Assembly: GCF_000237925.1 (NCBI RefSeq)
Contig: NC_031495.1
Location: 24,322,872-24,386,871 of the forward strand
DNA: 64,000 nt
Direction: 5' to 3'
Origin: Schistosoma mansoni
Taxonomy: Eukaryota; Platyhelminthes; Trematoda; Strigeidida; Schistosomatidae
Shown here piece after piece: positions 41,569-52,744 of this stretch (position 1 is the first letter of the stretch; every line of letters begins with the position of its first letter). The position numbers and the translations under genes were made by a program. The notes beneath the pieces are model-generated. The model worked only from the letters and a program-made list of their open reading frames with translations, had not been told where the DNA came from and made no database searches.

Positions 41569-43028
41569 GACAGTCCGCGAGTGGAACTGTCAGCTCCAGC
41601 TTTCGTTTGTGCTTGATCCTGCTGTCATGGGGCCTATCCGGATGCATATGGATGCCAGTTGGCAACCGACGTCTATTGGCACGAAATGCTTCCAGAGTTG
41701 CAGCCGCCATGTGGGAGGAGGAGAAGGTTATCTTCAATAGCCGGGGTCTAGAGTCACCATCTGTCTTGGCTAGTCGCATCACCTGTTAGGTCAGTATGTT
41801 TTTGAGTTTTAAAGAATGCTTAATGAATTTCCATTCCCGAATATCAGTTTGCTTGAGTTGGGTCCATATTTTCCGGTACACCTTGCACAATGATATTTTT
41901 CCCACGGAAAAACGCCTCGCGAGATTCCTTAGGGATGTTCCGGATGAGATTTCGTTCAGAACACGGTATATCGGGCAGTATTCTTACGTTCCCATCGGAC
42001 CTCAGTAAGTGACTGGCTAGCAGGACGTCCTCTACGTCGGAGGCATTCTTAAGTGTAACACGAAGCAGCCTCGGGTGGTTTAGGTGGTTAGAGTCCTTCC
42101 CCCGAGTGAGCCGTGTGACGGTCAAAGGCTCTATTCTAGGGAGTTCCAGCCTCTTGATTAATTCTCCCCAGAGCATCCTGTCGTTTTTGTCCTGCAAACT
42201 GAGAGGAAGGTCGGGGTTGTCAATAAGGTTCATGATTATGACAGAGTCGTTACGAACCGTAATTGATTTCCCAGGTTTTCCAGGGCGTCTAGGTTTGGTA
42301 CCTTGTTGTTTGGATGTCGAAGCGCACTTTCGATTCCTGGGCTCAGTGATGACCGGGCGGACAGTCTTAGGGGTAGAATGTGCGGCCAAGTCACCAGTTG
42401 ATTTCCGCACGGTACCTAAGATGTTCAGCTTCGGCGGGGATGCTTGGGCGTTTTTACTCCTCTCAACATGTGTCCGACCACCCCCAGGGTTTTTGGGAAC
42501 CACTGTCTCGTTCAAGGACTCTTCCCCGGGGGACCCAAGTTTACTGAGGGAGTCGATCACCGTCGATGATAAGATAGTGCTGAGTTTCAGCACGTCATCA
42601 CTCGTGCTTTTACCTGCACCATCGATAGCCGACCTATCAATATCCTTTTTCTTATTTGCCCTGTGCGTTCCAGTTTTGTTACCCGTCACGATACTGTCAT
42701 TTACCAAATTCTTAGACAACTTGTCTCTCAGACCTGTTAGTAAAGTAATGATGGTACCCAGCATAACTACGGTATCAGTGTTGCACGTAACACATATCCA
42801 CCTACGATCAGACTTGCTGAGTCTGCTATAGGTTGCTGCTGTTGGATCTGTACACGCTTCGTGGAACCAACCTTTGCAGTTGTCACATCGCATGCCAGAT
42901 GTAACAGCGAAACGGCAACCAGGTCTTTTGCATGAATTTTTCATGGCTAATAATTCAGACTGTCTTAAAAATACAAGCAGCAAATACAGGACCGTTAAAA
43001 AAAACACACAGTACACAAAAACTGGCAA
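41522..43028 (-). pseudogene. CR1 ORF1: PHD-finger protein, frameshifted near its end
   Basis: An open frame of 394 codons (43028-41844) has a hydrophobic start and then a PHD-type zinc finger at about residues 33-82 (CRFAVTSGMRCDNCKGWFH, later WICVTC). A basic, Ser/Thr-rich middle follows, then a region resembling an RNA-binding fold (SVIIMNLIDN, HPRLLRVTLKN). After residue 394 a one-base shift moves the readable protein into another frame, which continues to 41522 with a stop near 41785. PHD-bearing ORF1 proteins are known in CR1 LINEs and probably bind the element RNA. Confidence 0.8.
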
Positions 43029-43377
43029 AAGTGAATAAAAACGGTTAACGATAAGCTAAAAGCTAGTCTTTACGTGAAAACTGTAAAAAAACCGATAGTG
43101 AGCTGAGGCAAAACCTCAGTTAACTATTAGGTTGAGTGAAACACGAAAAAAGAAGTAATCTACTGAACGTATAGCTCAGAATACATTCTTTATATCGGAA
43201 ATGATACTTTTGTTGCGTAAGAACACAGTAAAAGTTTGAGAAATGTAAATCACGTTAGGACTAAACTTCCCGTTCGAAAAGCGCGCGTTCAAAAGGTATT
43301 TAATTAAAGATTGGGCCGACTGCATTTCTTATTTTCACTGAGCTCACCGAATTGTAATTATGCACTTATTTCTCACC

Positions 43378-44295
43378 TATCTGAAGTGTTCCATCGTACT
43401 TGCTGCATCAAGGCTGATGGCAATGTTCCAACATTTCTTTTTTCGTCTGAGTAAACGTTCAATATCCCAGTCTACCCACGGATTGCCATGCTTCTCCTTC
43501 TTTGGAACTGCCCAGGGTATAAAATTTCGGGTCACTCGATTGTATAACTATCGGAAATGAGTCCATGCCTATTCTACTGATGCCTCTGAGTCAATTATTC
43601 AGTTTTCAGCCGAGGCTGCAGAGTTGATTGCTTTCATGTTTGTCTTCCATATGTTCGGACGGGCCGGTCCAACTGCTTGACAGGCCACCTCAACCATGAA
43701 CTTGAATAAGATGACTGCATGATCACTGCCCTCTAAGGGTGAGAGGAAATTTATCCGACTGACATCATCTCCATGTGTGAACGATTAGATCCAAGAGAGA
43801 CGAGGAGCTTTGTAGGTCCTATCTGGTGAGATCTCTAATGTTCTGGAATAAAGATATGGCAATTGTGGTGTCTAACGATTTGCAATCAAATGATGTTGTT
43901 GATGACCATTTTTCTAAGTTTACCCAGTTTATATACGGTGCATCAAAGTAGCCTACTATATGGATTTTACCCCTATTACACCAGGACTTAATATTGCTTG
44001 GAAGGATGTCATCTACTACAAATCCTGCACTGTGGTGGACTACAACTAATTCAATATCTCGCCGTTTACATTTCAAACTACAACTCACAAGTTCACATGT
44101 CTCTGAATCATGTGCCATTGTCTCGGCAGCTCATGTGGTTAAGGTACTTTTTGTGTACAGGACAACCACACATCCACTACGGTTTACTGTATCAGCCCTA
44201 CTGGGTAAGTAGAATCAGTCAACTGAATTTCACTATCATACACTTCTGATGTTAACCATGTTTCTGAGACAGGAATGACGTTTTCTATGTCCACT
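43378..44295 (-). mobile_element. Older CR1-like LINE, endonuclease half
   Basis: On the minus strand, ETWLTSEVYDSEI (about 44250) is followed by a CVVVLYTKS segment. An open stretch at 44118-43819 contains IHIVGYFDAPYINW, a decayed GDFN box. The region reads on toward PWVDWDIERLLRRKKK near 43470. It joins the reverse-transcriptase half at 37171-38163 once the younger CR1 is removed. Confidence 0.78.
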
Positions 44296-45790
44296 TATTA
44301 GTCGCTCATGAATGTTGGTGCGCTCTTAAGGACCAAAAGTTACCTATAGACGTAGCTTGCATCGGCTTCAGCAAAGCTTTCGACAAAGTTCCGCACAACT
44401 GGCTGTTATATAAGCTAGGAAATGTCGGGATTGGAGACCATCTATTGATGTGGATAAAAGACTTACTAGTTGGGTGACAATAAAGAGTACGGGTGAACGC
44501 CAAGTTGTCTAGCTGAGAAACTGTGTTTAGTGGAGTCCCTCAGGGTACAGTTTTGGGGCCAGTGTTATTCCTCTTGTACGTAAACGACCTCCCTCGTCTA
44601 CTATCGTCATCAGTCTTGCTCTATGCTGACAATGTCAAGATATGGAGAGCGATACAAAGTAAGGGTGATAGCTTAGAACTCCAAAACGACCTGGAGAAAT
44701 TATCTGAATGATCCCAAACCTGGCAATTGCCGATAAATACTTCCAAGTGTATTGTGATGTATATTGGTCATCAAGGTACAGATACATACACGATGAATAA
44801 CACTGAGCTACCTATTTTCCAGACACATATTGACTTAGGAGTCATCGTTAGCCAAGACTTAAAGACTACTGAACACTGCCATGCAATAGCCTCCAAAGGT
44901 TTTAGAATTTTATGGTCCATACGTAGGGCTTTTAGTCGTATCGACGCTAAAAATTTTTCGACTTTGTATACAGTGTTCGTGCGTCCTAAACTTGAGCATT
45001 GCATACAAGCGACTAGCCCCTTCCCAAAAAATGACAGTGAGCCCTTGGAATGGGTTCAGATAACAGCAACTAAGCTGATTTACGGAACAGCGAAGCTCCC
45101 GTTTGATACAAGACTGACCAAGCTAAACCTATTACCGCTGTCATACGAAGAATCAGAGGCGACTTGATTACAGTTTTCAAATTGCTTAGTGATAAATTCG
45201 CACCTGATGTGCACTCATTTTTCTTGTCTTCTGTTAGCGGGAAATAAAACGGATTAAGGCATGTTATGTGCATGATCGTGACGGAGCACGCTGATTGGCT
45301 TATTCTAAACCATCAGCTCTGGCAGATTATTGGAGAAGCATCTAGAAGCTTATTATGCATATACTATAAATATATGAACGTTTTTCTAACCATTGATTAC
45401 TGTTCACCTACCCTTGTTATTTGAATACAATTTCGTCCCTACTTAACGTGTCCTGATTTTTTAAGTCTTGTCGAGTGTCATTGTAAAATAATACTAAACA
45501 ATAGAAGTAGCTGGGTCGTTTATTAGCAAAAAAATAATAACATCTTCCAAAACAGAAAATTTGCGAGGACACTCCATTAAGATTCATAGGTCCAGAACGA
45601 ATTACTTGTCAGCTGACTATGGACTTTCCCATCGAATCATCAACGAATGGAATTCATTACCTCAGCACGTGGTTGAGGCTTTATCCGTCGACTCTCTCAA
45701 AATAAAGTTGGATCAACTGAGAGACCATCATTGCCAGGACTAACACAGACCATCAAGCCTCCTGTCCTTTCCAAACTGAAACTGATAAGC
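44296..45790 (+). mobile_element. CR1-like LINE fragment, reverse transcriptase, interrupted by solo LTR
   Basis: Plus-strand frames read FSKAFDKVPHNW (near 44370), GVPQGTVLGPVLF, YADNVKIW (catalytic YADD changed to YADN), then a C-terminal domain (44727-45165). It continues past the LTR at 45232-45542 with LRGHSIKIHRSR to a stop at 45743. The endonuclease is absent. The fragment lies head-to-head with the older minus-strand CR1 piece at 43378-44295. Confidence 0.82.
45232..45542 (+). mobile_element. Solo LTR inside a CR1 fragment
   Basis: 311 bases, TGTTAG..AATAACA, with the perfect target duplication TCTTC (45227-45231 and 45543-45547). ACTATAAATATATG near 45365 is a plausible TATA region. 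The sequence differs from the other solo LTR families in the window. Excision restores continuous CR1 protein sequence. Confidence 0.88.
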
Positions 45791-45879
45791 CCATACGATT
45801 AGGTATCAAATCGCCTTTAATTATTCGGCTCGATTCATATCTAAAATATTGATATTTTGGAGTCAGTGTTAACCCCAAT

Positions 45880-46700
45880 TTCTCTCAGGCTATGGAGTGT
45901 ATAGTGTGGTCTAAAACTACAACCAAGGCAACTCCACTCTACAGGTATCCCAAGTTGAAAAAGATCTAAGAGTGCCTGAAGTCTTACGCTAACTGCGACA
46001 AAAATACCTTGCGATCGAACTTTGCAGTGATAACATTGAAGCTCATTTTTGTCCAGTTTGACGGAAGAACTTTCCATGTAATCTTCGAGGGTTTTATTTG
46101 TCCCCGTTTAGAGTACAAAAACATAGTATTTCCTCCCTCACTACAAAAGGATAAGGACACTCCGGAACGTATCCAATGGTGAGCCACGAAGTCAGTTCGG
46201 GGACACAAATTCAAGTCTTATGATGAGCACGTCCAATCACTGAATATTCACTTATTAGAGGTGAACTTCTAACGACTTATAACATCCTAAACACTAATCG
46301 ACATCCCCTTAAACACCTACCTAGGCCTAGTTCCAACACAAGCCTTAAGGGTAACACCCAGAAACTGGAGACTTAACACAGCAGAACGAACTGTGGACTC
46401 AGCTTCTACTCCTTAAAAGCTGTCAAGTGCTGGAATTCGCTACCGGTTGGACTAGTCCAAGCTACTTACCAGGAGTCCTTCAAAAGAAAACTTGGCATAT
46501 TCTTAAGGACTAAGGATAGTATCTTACTATGATTTATCTTTTTTTCCTTTTCCTATTTTATCGATAATATTCCTAGGTCTCTGCCCGGAGGTGTTGGTGA
46601 CCGACTGCTACTAGATACGGGATCCCGTTAGGCGAAAGCTTCTTCCATTACGTCCAAAACCATCTGAACCACCTTAATCCCAAAGAGAAAAATCTCTGTT
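45880..46700 (+). mobile_element. Decayed CR1 3' fragment
   Basis: Homologous to the reverse-transcriptase C-terminus and 3' end of the CR1 at 38164-43377, in the opposite orientation. Recognisable blocks include VSQVEKDL, ANCDKN, VQFDGRTFHVIF and a 3' region matching ATTCTTAAGGACTAAGGATA. The tail near 46670 has a degenerate CCATCTGAACC-type repeat. Confidence 0.75.
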
Positions 46701-47690
46701 ATATATGCCTAACAAAGCTTGAATTTGGAGGCTTAAGGATATTTAGAAGTAGGTTAATATATTTGAAAGAAGATTGAGCGGCTCATAAGAAAAGTGGGAA
46801 CAATGTGGCAACTGAAAGTGTGATCTCATTCTTATTTTTCTGAACCCAGAAAGCGAACAATATGTTGTTACTTTTACATGGTAATTTGCACTACAGTATA
46901 CACCCGCAATTTTCGGCCTTTACGTAACTTCGTTAGTGCTAAAGGTAAATGTATAGCATAAGTACGAGCGAGTGAGGATCAATGAAGCAGTATCAATGTT
47001 TTTTGCAGCATTTAAGTATCATTGATAATGAATAGTTAAGATTTAGCTCAAAGCAAAGTACATCGACGGCCTCGAACTAAATTTCATCCGTCCTCAGTCG
47101 GCAGATCTGGGGAAATTTCAGGGTTTTTTCAAAGTCATGGAAAGAAATAGAAGCTTTCGTCAAAATCCGGGGAAGTCTTGGAAGAAACCCAAGATTACCT
47201 CAAAAGTTATAAAGATTTGCCCAAAATAACTTGAAATTTCGGGGAAAACCTCCAGATTAGGGGAAATTATGAGGTTTTACTCGCATTTCCCCAAACTTTC
47301 CTAATTCGGCTTACCAATAACTTCCCTAAATCCGATAGCACTCACTGAAATCGGGATATTGGGACGATTTACTAATATAGTTACGAATTGGTTTCTGGAA
47401 AATATTACGATCATGATAAATTGACATGTACCACAAGAACGATGAAGTTGTGTATGAATTATTGGGGTTTTCACGAGCTAGCTTCAGCTATAATGAAATA
47501 ACTAGTTTTCGGCCTATGTCTGGTTGATTCGTTCATATACTTCTGTGGAAATGTCGTTGCATATCGCTTAGGTCGTCAAGAATGACGACCAGAAATTCCT
47601 TTTTCCTACCATCCAGTAAATTCATAGTTTTGAACATATCATATTTGAATCTACTTCTTTAGATAAATGGCTTTTTAGCCAGTCACAAAC
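46701..47690. other. Unassigned stretch with GGGGAAA-type clusters
   Basis: No coding feature was recognised. Between about 47107 and 47300 the motif GGGGAAA/GGGAAA and its complement CCCCAAA recur several times, with long purine runs. It may be a degenerate tandem repeat. Confidence 0.35.
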
Positions 47691-47699
47691 AGACAATAA

Positions 47700-50065
47700 G
47701 TAGTTAGTTCCCAGTTTTATGACCGTCAGTCAGTCAGCTACAACGTAGGACCAGGCACATATATGCATCGGTCCAAGTTGCCATACCTCGTTAGCACAAC
47801 AAGATCAACACCGGATTCATAGTAGTTAATTCGGTGTTGGTAGTAGTATATAAATTATAGGTTGTATATAAGGATATAGTACAGGAAGGAAGAGAGATAT
47901 GAAGCAATTTTAGTCTCAAGGTTTAAGGGAAGATAAAGAGTGTATACACCTACGCCATTGTGATCGATTCTGAGCCATGTCACCTAGAGTCTCCAACCAT
48001 TGGTTACGATAGTCACGCGGACCCCAACCAGGTAGTCTGCATCTGCCAACATGGCTCAGGCTAGAAGTTAGTGACTTCAAACACTGATGCCATGTTTTGG
48101 TTTGGCCGCCCCTAACTCTCTTCCAACCGTCCCCAATACTAGTCATCATAGCGCGTCGTGGTAATCGGTGTTCAGGCATACGTAACACATGGCCCAACCA
48201 TCTCAGTCGATGAAGATTCATCACCTCATCAACTGATTTACCATCGTTCCCTAATACCCTGCGTCTAACCTCACTATTACTTACCCGGTTATCCCAGCAG
48301 ATGCGAGCAATATTTCTAAGGCATCTGTGGTCAAATACTAGTAACCTACGAGTATCTTCTACTCTTAATGGCCATGTTTTACAGCCGTAAAGTAGAACAG
48401 AACGAACTGATGCGCAGTATACTCGTCCCTTAATTGATAGACGGATATCTCGTCTACGCCATAGGTGACGTAAGTTGGCAAAAGCCAAACGAGCTTTTTG
48501 AATCCGTGCAGAGATTTCGTCAGACACCAACCCATTAGGGCTGATCAGACTTTCAAGATAAGTGAAGTTGTCGACGCGTTCGACTACTTCACTCCCTATC
48601 CTTAGTTCAGGTGTTGACGCAGGCCAGTCCTGGAGTAACAATTTACATTTGGATGGGGAGAAACACATCCCAAACATCCTGGCATTATTACTGAGTTCCA
48701 ACAGACTCTGCATTTTGCCAGCGTCTTCACCAAACAGGACTATGTCATCTGCGTATTCTAAGTCGCTTAGTGGTCCCCCTGGTAGGAGATCAATTCCTGT
48801 AGATTCAGTCGAAGAGAGTGTTATTTGCAGCAACAGGTCTATGATGAAGTTAAACAAAAATGGGGATAGTGGACAGCCTTGACGGACACCACTTGAGGTT
48901 GTAAAATCAGATGACAGTTCGCCATAAGCTCTTACTCGACTAATAGTGTTCGAGTAAAGAGCCTTCACAAGGTTTATGTACTTCTCAGGTACACCTTTTA
49001 ATGACAGACACTGCCACAGAACCTCTCGGTCTACAGAGTCAAATGCTGCTTTCAAGTCAAGAAAAACTATCATTGTCAGACGCCGATAAACATGTCTGTG
49101 CTCTAAAACCTGACGAATGGTGAATATGTGGTCGATACAGCCACGACCAGGTCTGAAGCCAGCCTGATTTTCTCGTGTTTGCAGTTCACGAGTCTTAGTT
49201 AGGCGCCCGATAATTATTGAGGCTAGTATTTTAGATGCTATGTTAGTCAGACTAATCCCTCTATGGTTATCACAGGATGATTTTGACCCCTTTTTATATA
49301 TTGGGACAATCAGTGATTGTGACCAGTCGGATGGGATTACATCCGTCTCCCAGATTTTAGCCAGAATATTAGTCAACCTAATCGCTAAAATTGGACCACC
49401 ATATTTAAAGACCTCTGGAGCCAAGCCATCAGGACCAGCTGCTTTTCCTCGTTTCAGATTACCTATAGCCTTTTGAACTTCAAGGAGGGTCGGGGGGCCT
49501 ACCTCAATGTTCCATTCAGGTTTTCTAGGAATAGTGGGTAGTTGTGCAGTAGCTGAAGGCCAGCTAAACTGCTCCTTAAAGTGTTCCGCCCATCGTTCTA
49601 AACGTTTAGGTTGAGAGCAGATAAGGGTTCCGTCTTTTTCCGAGATTGTCTCACTTACACTTGACTTGTTAATTCCGGTTTCTTTTATTAGTCTGAATAG
49701 TTGCCTGGTGTTGCCTACAGCCGCTGCCTTTTCCATCTCTTTTGCTTTCGTTGCCCACCACTGCTCACGATCGTTCCTTAGACTTTTAGTTAACCTAGAT
49801 CTAATTTGTTTACGCTCTTCGTCGTGTTCAGAGCCTGATGGGATGAGTTTACGCGAATCCATCAGTGAAATAGACTTAGAGGAAATCCACTGGTTTTTTG
49901 GAGCCCTATGGTTTAAATGACTAATAGATGTGACTGCTGTTTCCACAGCTGTTCGTATGTCTTTCCAAGCAGCATCTGGGTCAGCCTCGTTTACAGAACT
50001 GCCTAGATGTGAACTCAGTTGTTTCTGGAATTCGCATTTGGCTTTCTCGTCTTCCAGTAAAGTTT
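47700..50065 (-). mobile_element. 5'-truncated RTE-like LINE with intact reverse transcriptase frame
   Basis: The frame is open on the minus strand from about 50060 to the stop at 47916, followed by a 3' untranslated region to about 47700. The endonuclease is absent. It separates plus-strand CR1-like material on either side (45880-46700 and 50066-50732) and probably inserted into it. Divergence from the fossil at 11840-13560 shows the two copies are of different ages. Confidence 0.85.
47916..49946 (-). CDS. RTE-like reverse transcriptase, no endonuclease
   Basis: 676 codons as counted from an internal GTG; the same frame stays open about 110 bases further upstream, so the true start is lost. 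Landmarks in order: AGPDGLAPEVF, NHRGISLTN, FLDLKAAFDSVDR, SSGVRQGCPLSPFLFNF, LEYADDIVLFGED (both catalytic Asp present) and SPSKCKLLLQDW. A carboxy domain with CLRNIARICWDNRVSN and RWLGHVLRMPEHRLPRR follows, ending at a natural-looking stop. All polymerase motifs are intact, which is unusual among the fossils here. The protein could in principle act in trans, but no promoter or start is evident. Confidence 0.85.
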   Translation of the reverse strand: METAVTSISHLNHRAPKNQWISSKSISLMDSRKLIPSGSEHDEERKQIRSRLTKSLRNDREQWWATKAKEMEKAAAVGNTRQLFRLIKETGINKSSVSETISEKDGTLICSQPKRLERWAEHFKEQFSWPSATAQLPTIPRKPEWNIEVGPPTLLEVQKAIGNLKRGKAAGPDGLAPEVFKYGGPILAIRLTNILAKIWETDVIPSDWSQSLIVPIYKKGSKSSCDNHRGISLTNIASKILASIIIGRLTKTRELQTRENQAGFRPGRGCIDHIFTIRQVLEHRHVYRRLTMIVFLDLKAAFDSVDREVLWQCLSLKGVPEKYINLVKALYSNTISRVRAYGELSSDFTTSSGVRQGCPLSPFLFNFIIDLLLQITLSSTESTGIDLLPGGPLSDLEYADDIVLFGEDAGKMQSLLELSNNARMFGMCFSPSKCKLLLQDWPASTPELRIGSEVVERVDNFTYLESLISPNGLVSDEISARIQKARLAFANLRHLWRRRDIRLSIKGRVYCASVRSVLLYGCKTWPLRVEDTRRLLVFDHRCLRNIARICWDNRVSNSEVRRRVLGNDGKSVDEVMNLHRLRWLGHVLRMPEHRLPRRAMMTSIGDGWKRVRGGQTKTWHQCLKSLTSSLSHVGRCRLPGWGPRDYRNQWLETLGDMAQNRSQWRRCIHSLSSLKP

Positions 50066-50732
50066 TCTGAGGGAGTTTTTCAAGACAATATTGGGTCCAT
50101 CAGTATATTATATGCAGATAATCTGCCTAGTTTCCTGCGATCATCGGTCTTGTTATATGCTTACAACATCAAGATATGCAGACCAATAAAAAGTGCAAGG
50201 AGTAGTTTATCTTCAGAAAGATCTTTAGAAACTAGCAGAATGTTCCGGCACTTTATAACACAGTAAATGCCTTTAAGTAAGTTTTGCTCTATATTGACCA
50301 CCAAGGTATAGATAGATACTCAGTTAATAACGATGAATCACTCTTTCAAAGACATTGACATTCAGTGGTTATCATTTAGGCTTGAAGATCACTGCAAATT
50401 GCCATGGAGTAGCTATTAGATGTTTTAAAACCGGTTGATTAATATTTAGATCTTTCAGCCACCTAAATGTCAAAAGATTTATGATATTATTTACAGTCTT
50501 CACTCCACCGGAACTTGAGCATTGGTTAAAAGCGCTTAGTCTAAGCTGTCGGAAAATATTCAAAGGACTACATCCGACTTGATACCTAGGATCTCTAAGC
50601 TTTTGTGTTACGTGAAATTAGCTAAACTGAGCTTATTCCTTCTTCAAAAAAATATCAGAGATAACGAAGTCGTGGTCTTCAAATTACTTGCTAAGGATTT
50701 CGCCCTTGATATGCCTTAACTTTTCCTGTATT
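50066..50732 (+). mobile_element. Strongly decayed CR1-like fragment
   Basis: LRSSVLLYAYNIKICRPI near 50130-50185 matches the LLSSSVLLYADNVKIWRAI region at 44600-44660. Further C-terminal blocks follow with many stops to about 50720. The left end is cut by the RTE element. Confidence 0.65.
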
Positions 50733-50890
50733 CCAGACTAACATCACGAAGGTGCCAATGATTGCCCAGGTTGGCATAAGTCTATCTGCTCATTAGCAAC
50801 AGTGAGTGCAGGATCAGGGTCCTGCTAGTCTTGTGAAAGTACTTTGCACTTCGAAGGTGCAACGGACATGTCATACCTGCAGACACTGAA
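50733..50890 (-). mobile_element. RTE fragment, near-identical to part of 61195-62430
   Basis: About 160 bases match 61582-61741 with only about four differences. On the minus strand it reads APSKCKV and then, after an abrupt loss of RTE sequence, NLGNHWHLRDVSL. The same internal deletion is present in both copies. Confidence 0.8.
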
Positions 50891-52400
50891 TGCCCGACCG
50901 TCACTGCTACCTTGACGTGGTGGTCGGGCTTGCCTATCGTGATGAACCAATCGAACTATACTGGCTGAAACAATCGTTCCTCAAGGTCCTACCACGCCAG
51001 ACAGGTTGGTTGAAGAGCGGTAAGACTAAAAGCAGCAAACCCAAGGTCCGAAGGTGAAGTCGTACTGCTGACTGTACAGAGGTGTGACGACAGTAAGGTG
51101 TTTCCTTCAGACAACCAGCATAACATCGACGCCACCTTCCCACGAGGAGTGGTGGGGTTAGAAAAGGTCGACCCTAAAATACACAGCTCACCTTGTCCCA
51201 CGGATATTCGTCTCAGTCGGTAAGGTCTCAACAAGTACAGAGCTAACACAAAAAGGTCGTGTGTGACCGACCTCCAACAGTTGTCCCTTGGGCACCGCAG
51301 TCACGCTCTCAGGCCACTAAGACCACTTCTAATCCGATTTCTTTTTCAGGTACCTCTAGAAGAACCCTTCCACGGTGTGGGCAACCGGGAAGTGATAACT
51401 GCCCTCATACCTCTAACAGCACTCAACATCACTGTATTCATAATCAATCTCCTTCTTCAATTCCTACTATTCCTTCTACCTTGACTTTCAACACTAAACT
51501 TCCTCTTCCGGTTTCCTCCTCAAGTTTCACCATGGCCAACGATTCTAGTGCGCGAAACACTGTCCCAGGTCTACTAAAACCTCGCTCCAAACTACACATT
51601 GGAGCCTTCAACGTACGTACTTTAAGTCAAATCGGTCAACAGGCCTCCTTAGCTAAAACCCTAGAATCTCGTACCATTGATGTATGCCGTGCCTCCGAAA
51701 CACGCATACAAGATCTTAGTGCGGTCATTCACTTGATCTCACCTCACCAAAATGGAGAGCCGATGAGATACAGCCTCCGGGTATCTGGCGACCTGATGGC
51801 TAGTTCTCCTGGACTTGCAGGTGTAGGCATAGCACTTAGGACGAGGGCAGAACAAGCACTACTAGAATGGATCCCCGTTAACAGTCGCCTGTGTGCTGTC
51901 CGGCTAAATGGCTCCGTAAGAACTCGGAAGGATAGGGACACACGTCGTTGCCTTTTCGTCATTTCTGCCTACTCTCCCACTGACTGCAGCCATGATGAAG
52001 TGAAAGATGACTTTTTACAGAAAACTCTCTGAGCTTCTTCAGAAAGCTAAGCGCTCAGACATAGTGCTCGTAGTGGGTGACTTTAATGTCAAATTAGGTA
52101 GCTTAAATCAAACAGAAAGACATTTAGGTGGGTATTTTAGTATCCAGGCTCAACAAACAGATAATGGTGATCGTCTGTTGCAACTATGCTCAGACAATCG
52201 TTTACTTTTAGCAAGCACTAATTTTAAGCATAAGGAGAGACATCGCCTAACATGGCGACCACCTGCACCAAACCAACGATGAACTCAAATAGACCATATT
52301 GCCATCAGTCATCGTTGGAGAGGCTCAACAGAAGATTGTCGCTCGTACTGGAATACATGTTTAGACTCTGATCACGCTTTAACCCCCAAACGCCTTGATA
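50891..52400 (+). mobile_element. RTE-like LINE 5' region and endonuclease
   Basis: It starts with a GC-rich region that includes an inverted pair CCGACC/GGTCGG around 50895-50929. An open frame (51259-52032) encodes the start of an apurinic-type endonuclease (GAFNVRTLSQIGQQ, ASETRIQD, AGVGIAL). A frameshift near 52010 moves the rest into another frame, with VVGDFNVKLG, an in-frame stop at about 52279, and DSDHAL near 52370 (the catalytic SDH). The element stops there; no reverse transcriptase follows. Confidence 0.82.
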
Positions 52401-52560
52401 CGGCGGAGAGTGGAGGGAGTCCCCTCTCCCCATCTGTTGTCCGGTCTGCATTATTGTGTAAACGTTGAAGGAAGTCAGTTTGAATGGTATACGTGGTCTC
52501 AGAAAGACTGGTTCAGTATTCGTATTCGGTGGTAGCATTCACCTTCCGACCAGTCATTGA
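52401..52560 (-). mobile_element. RTE endonuclease start, opposite orientation
   Basis: On the minus strand, 52538-52305 begins with the equivalent of the endonuclease start: FKLTSFNVYTIMQTGQQ, compare GAFNVRTLSQIGQQ at about 51601-51642. Only about 150 bases are recognisable before it runs into the plus-strand copy. Confidence 0.65.
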
Positions 52561-52744
52561 CTTGATATCGTTTAGATAGAACAGGGTTAAAATAAAATAT
52601 GGAAAACGAGAGTAAAGGAGAATATACAAATGACGTAGTATAAAAAAACAAAAACGAATGTTATCATATAATTGTAAATAAGATTTGTCTGAGCCAGCGT
52701 TGAGGCAAGAGAAATTTTTCCAGTCGTAGTTATCATTGATTTAT

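Larger units (their letters stand above)
38164..43377 (-). mobile_element. Near full-length CR1-like LINE
   Basis: About 5.2 kb on the minus strand: a 5' untranslated region (43377-43029), ORF1 with a PHD-type finger, ORF2 with endonuclease and reverse transcriptase, then a short 3' untranslated region. The region ends in repeats of a TTCAAATGG-type unit at about 38165-38185, the kind of tandem tail typical of CR1 3' ends. It is inserted into an older CR1-like element. Its endonuclease is interrupted by a solo LTR at 40871-41204. Stops and frameshifts make it non-autonomous, but most of the coding sequence is still readable. Confidence 0.88.

Noticed and set aside
42106-42831. 241-codon plus-strand frame
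   Set aside because: It is the antisense shadow of the CR1 ORF1 at 41844-43028, which has a PHD finger and a better composition.
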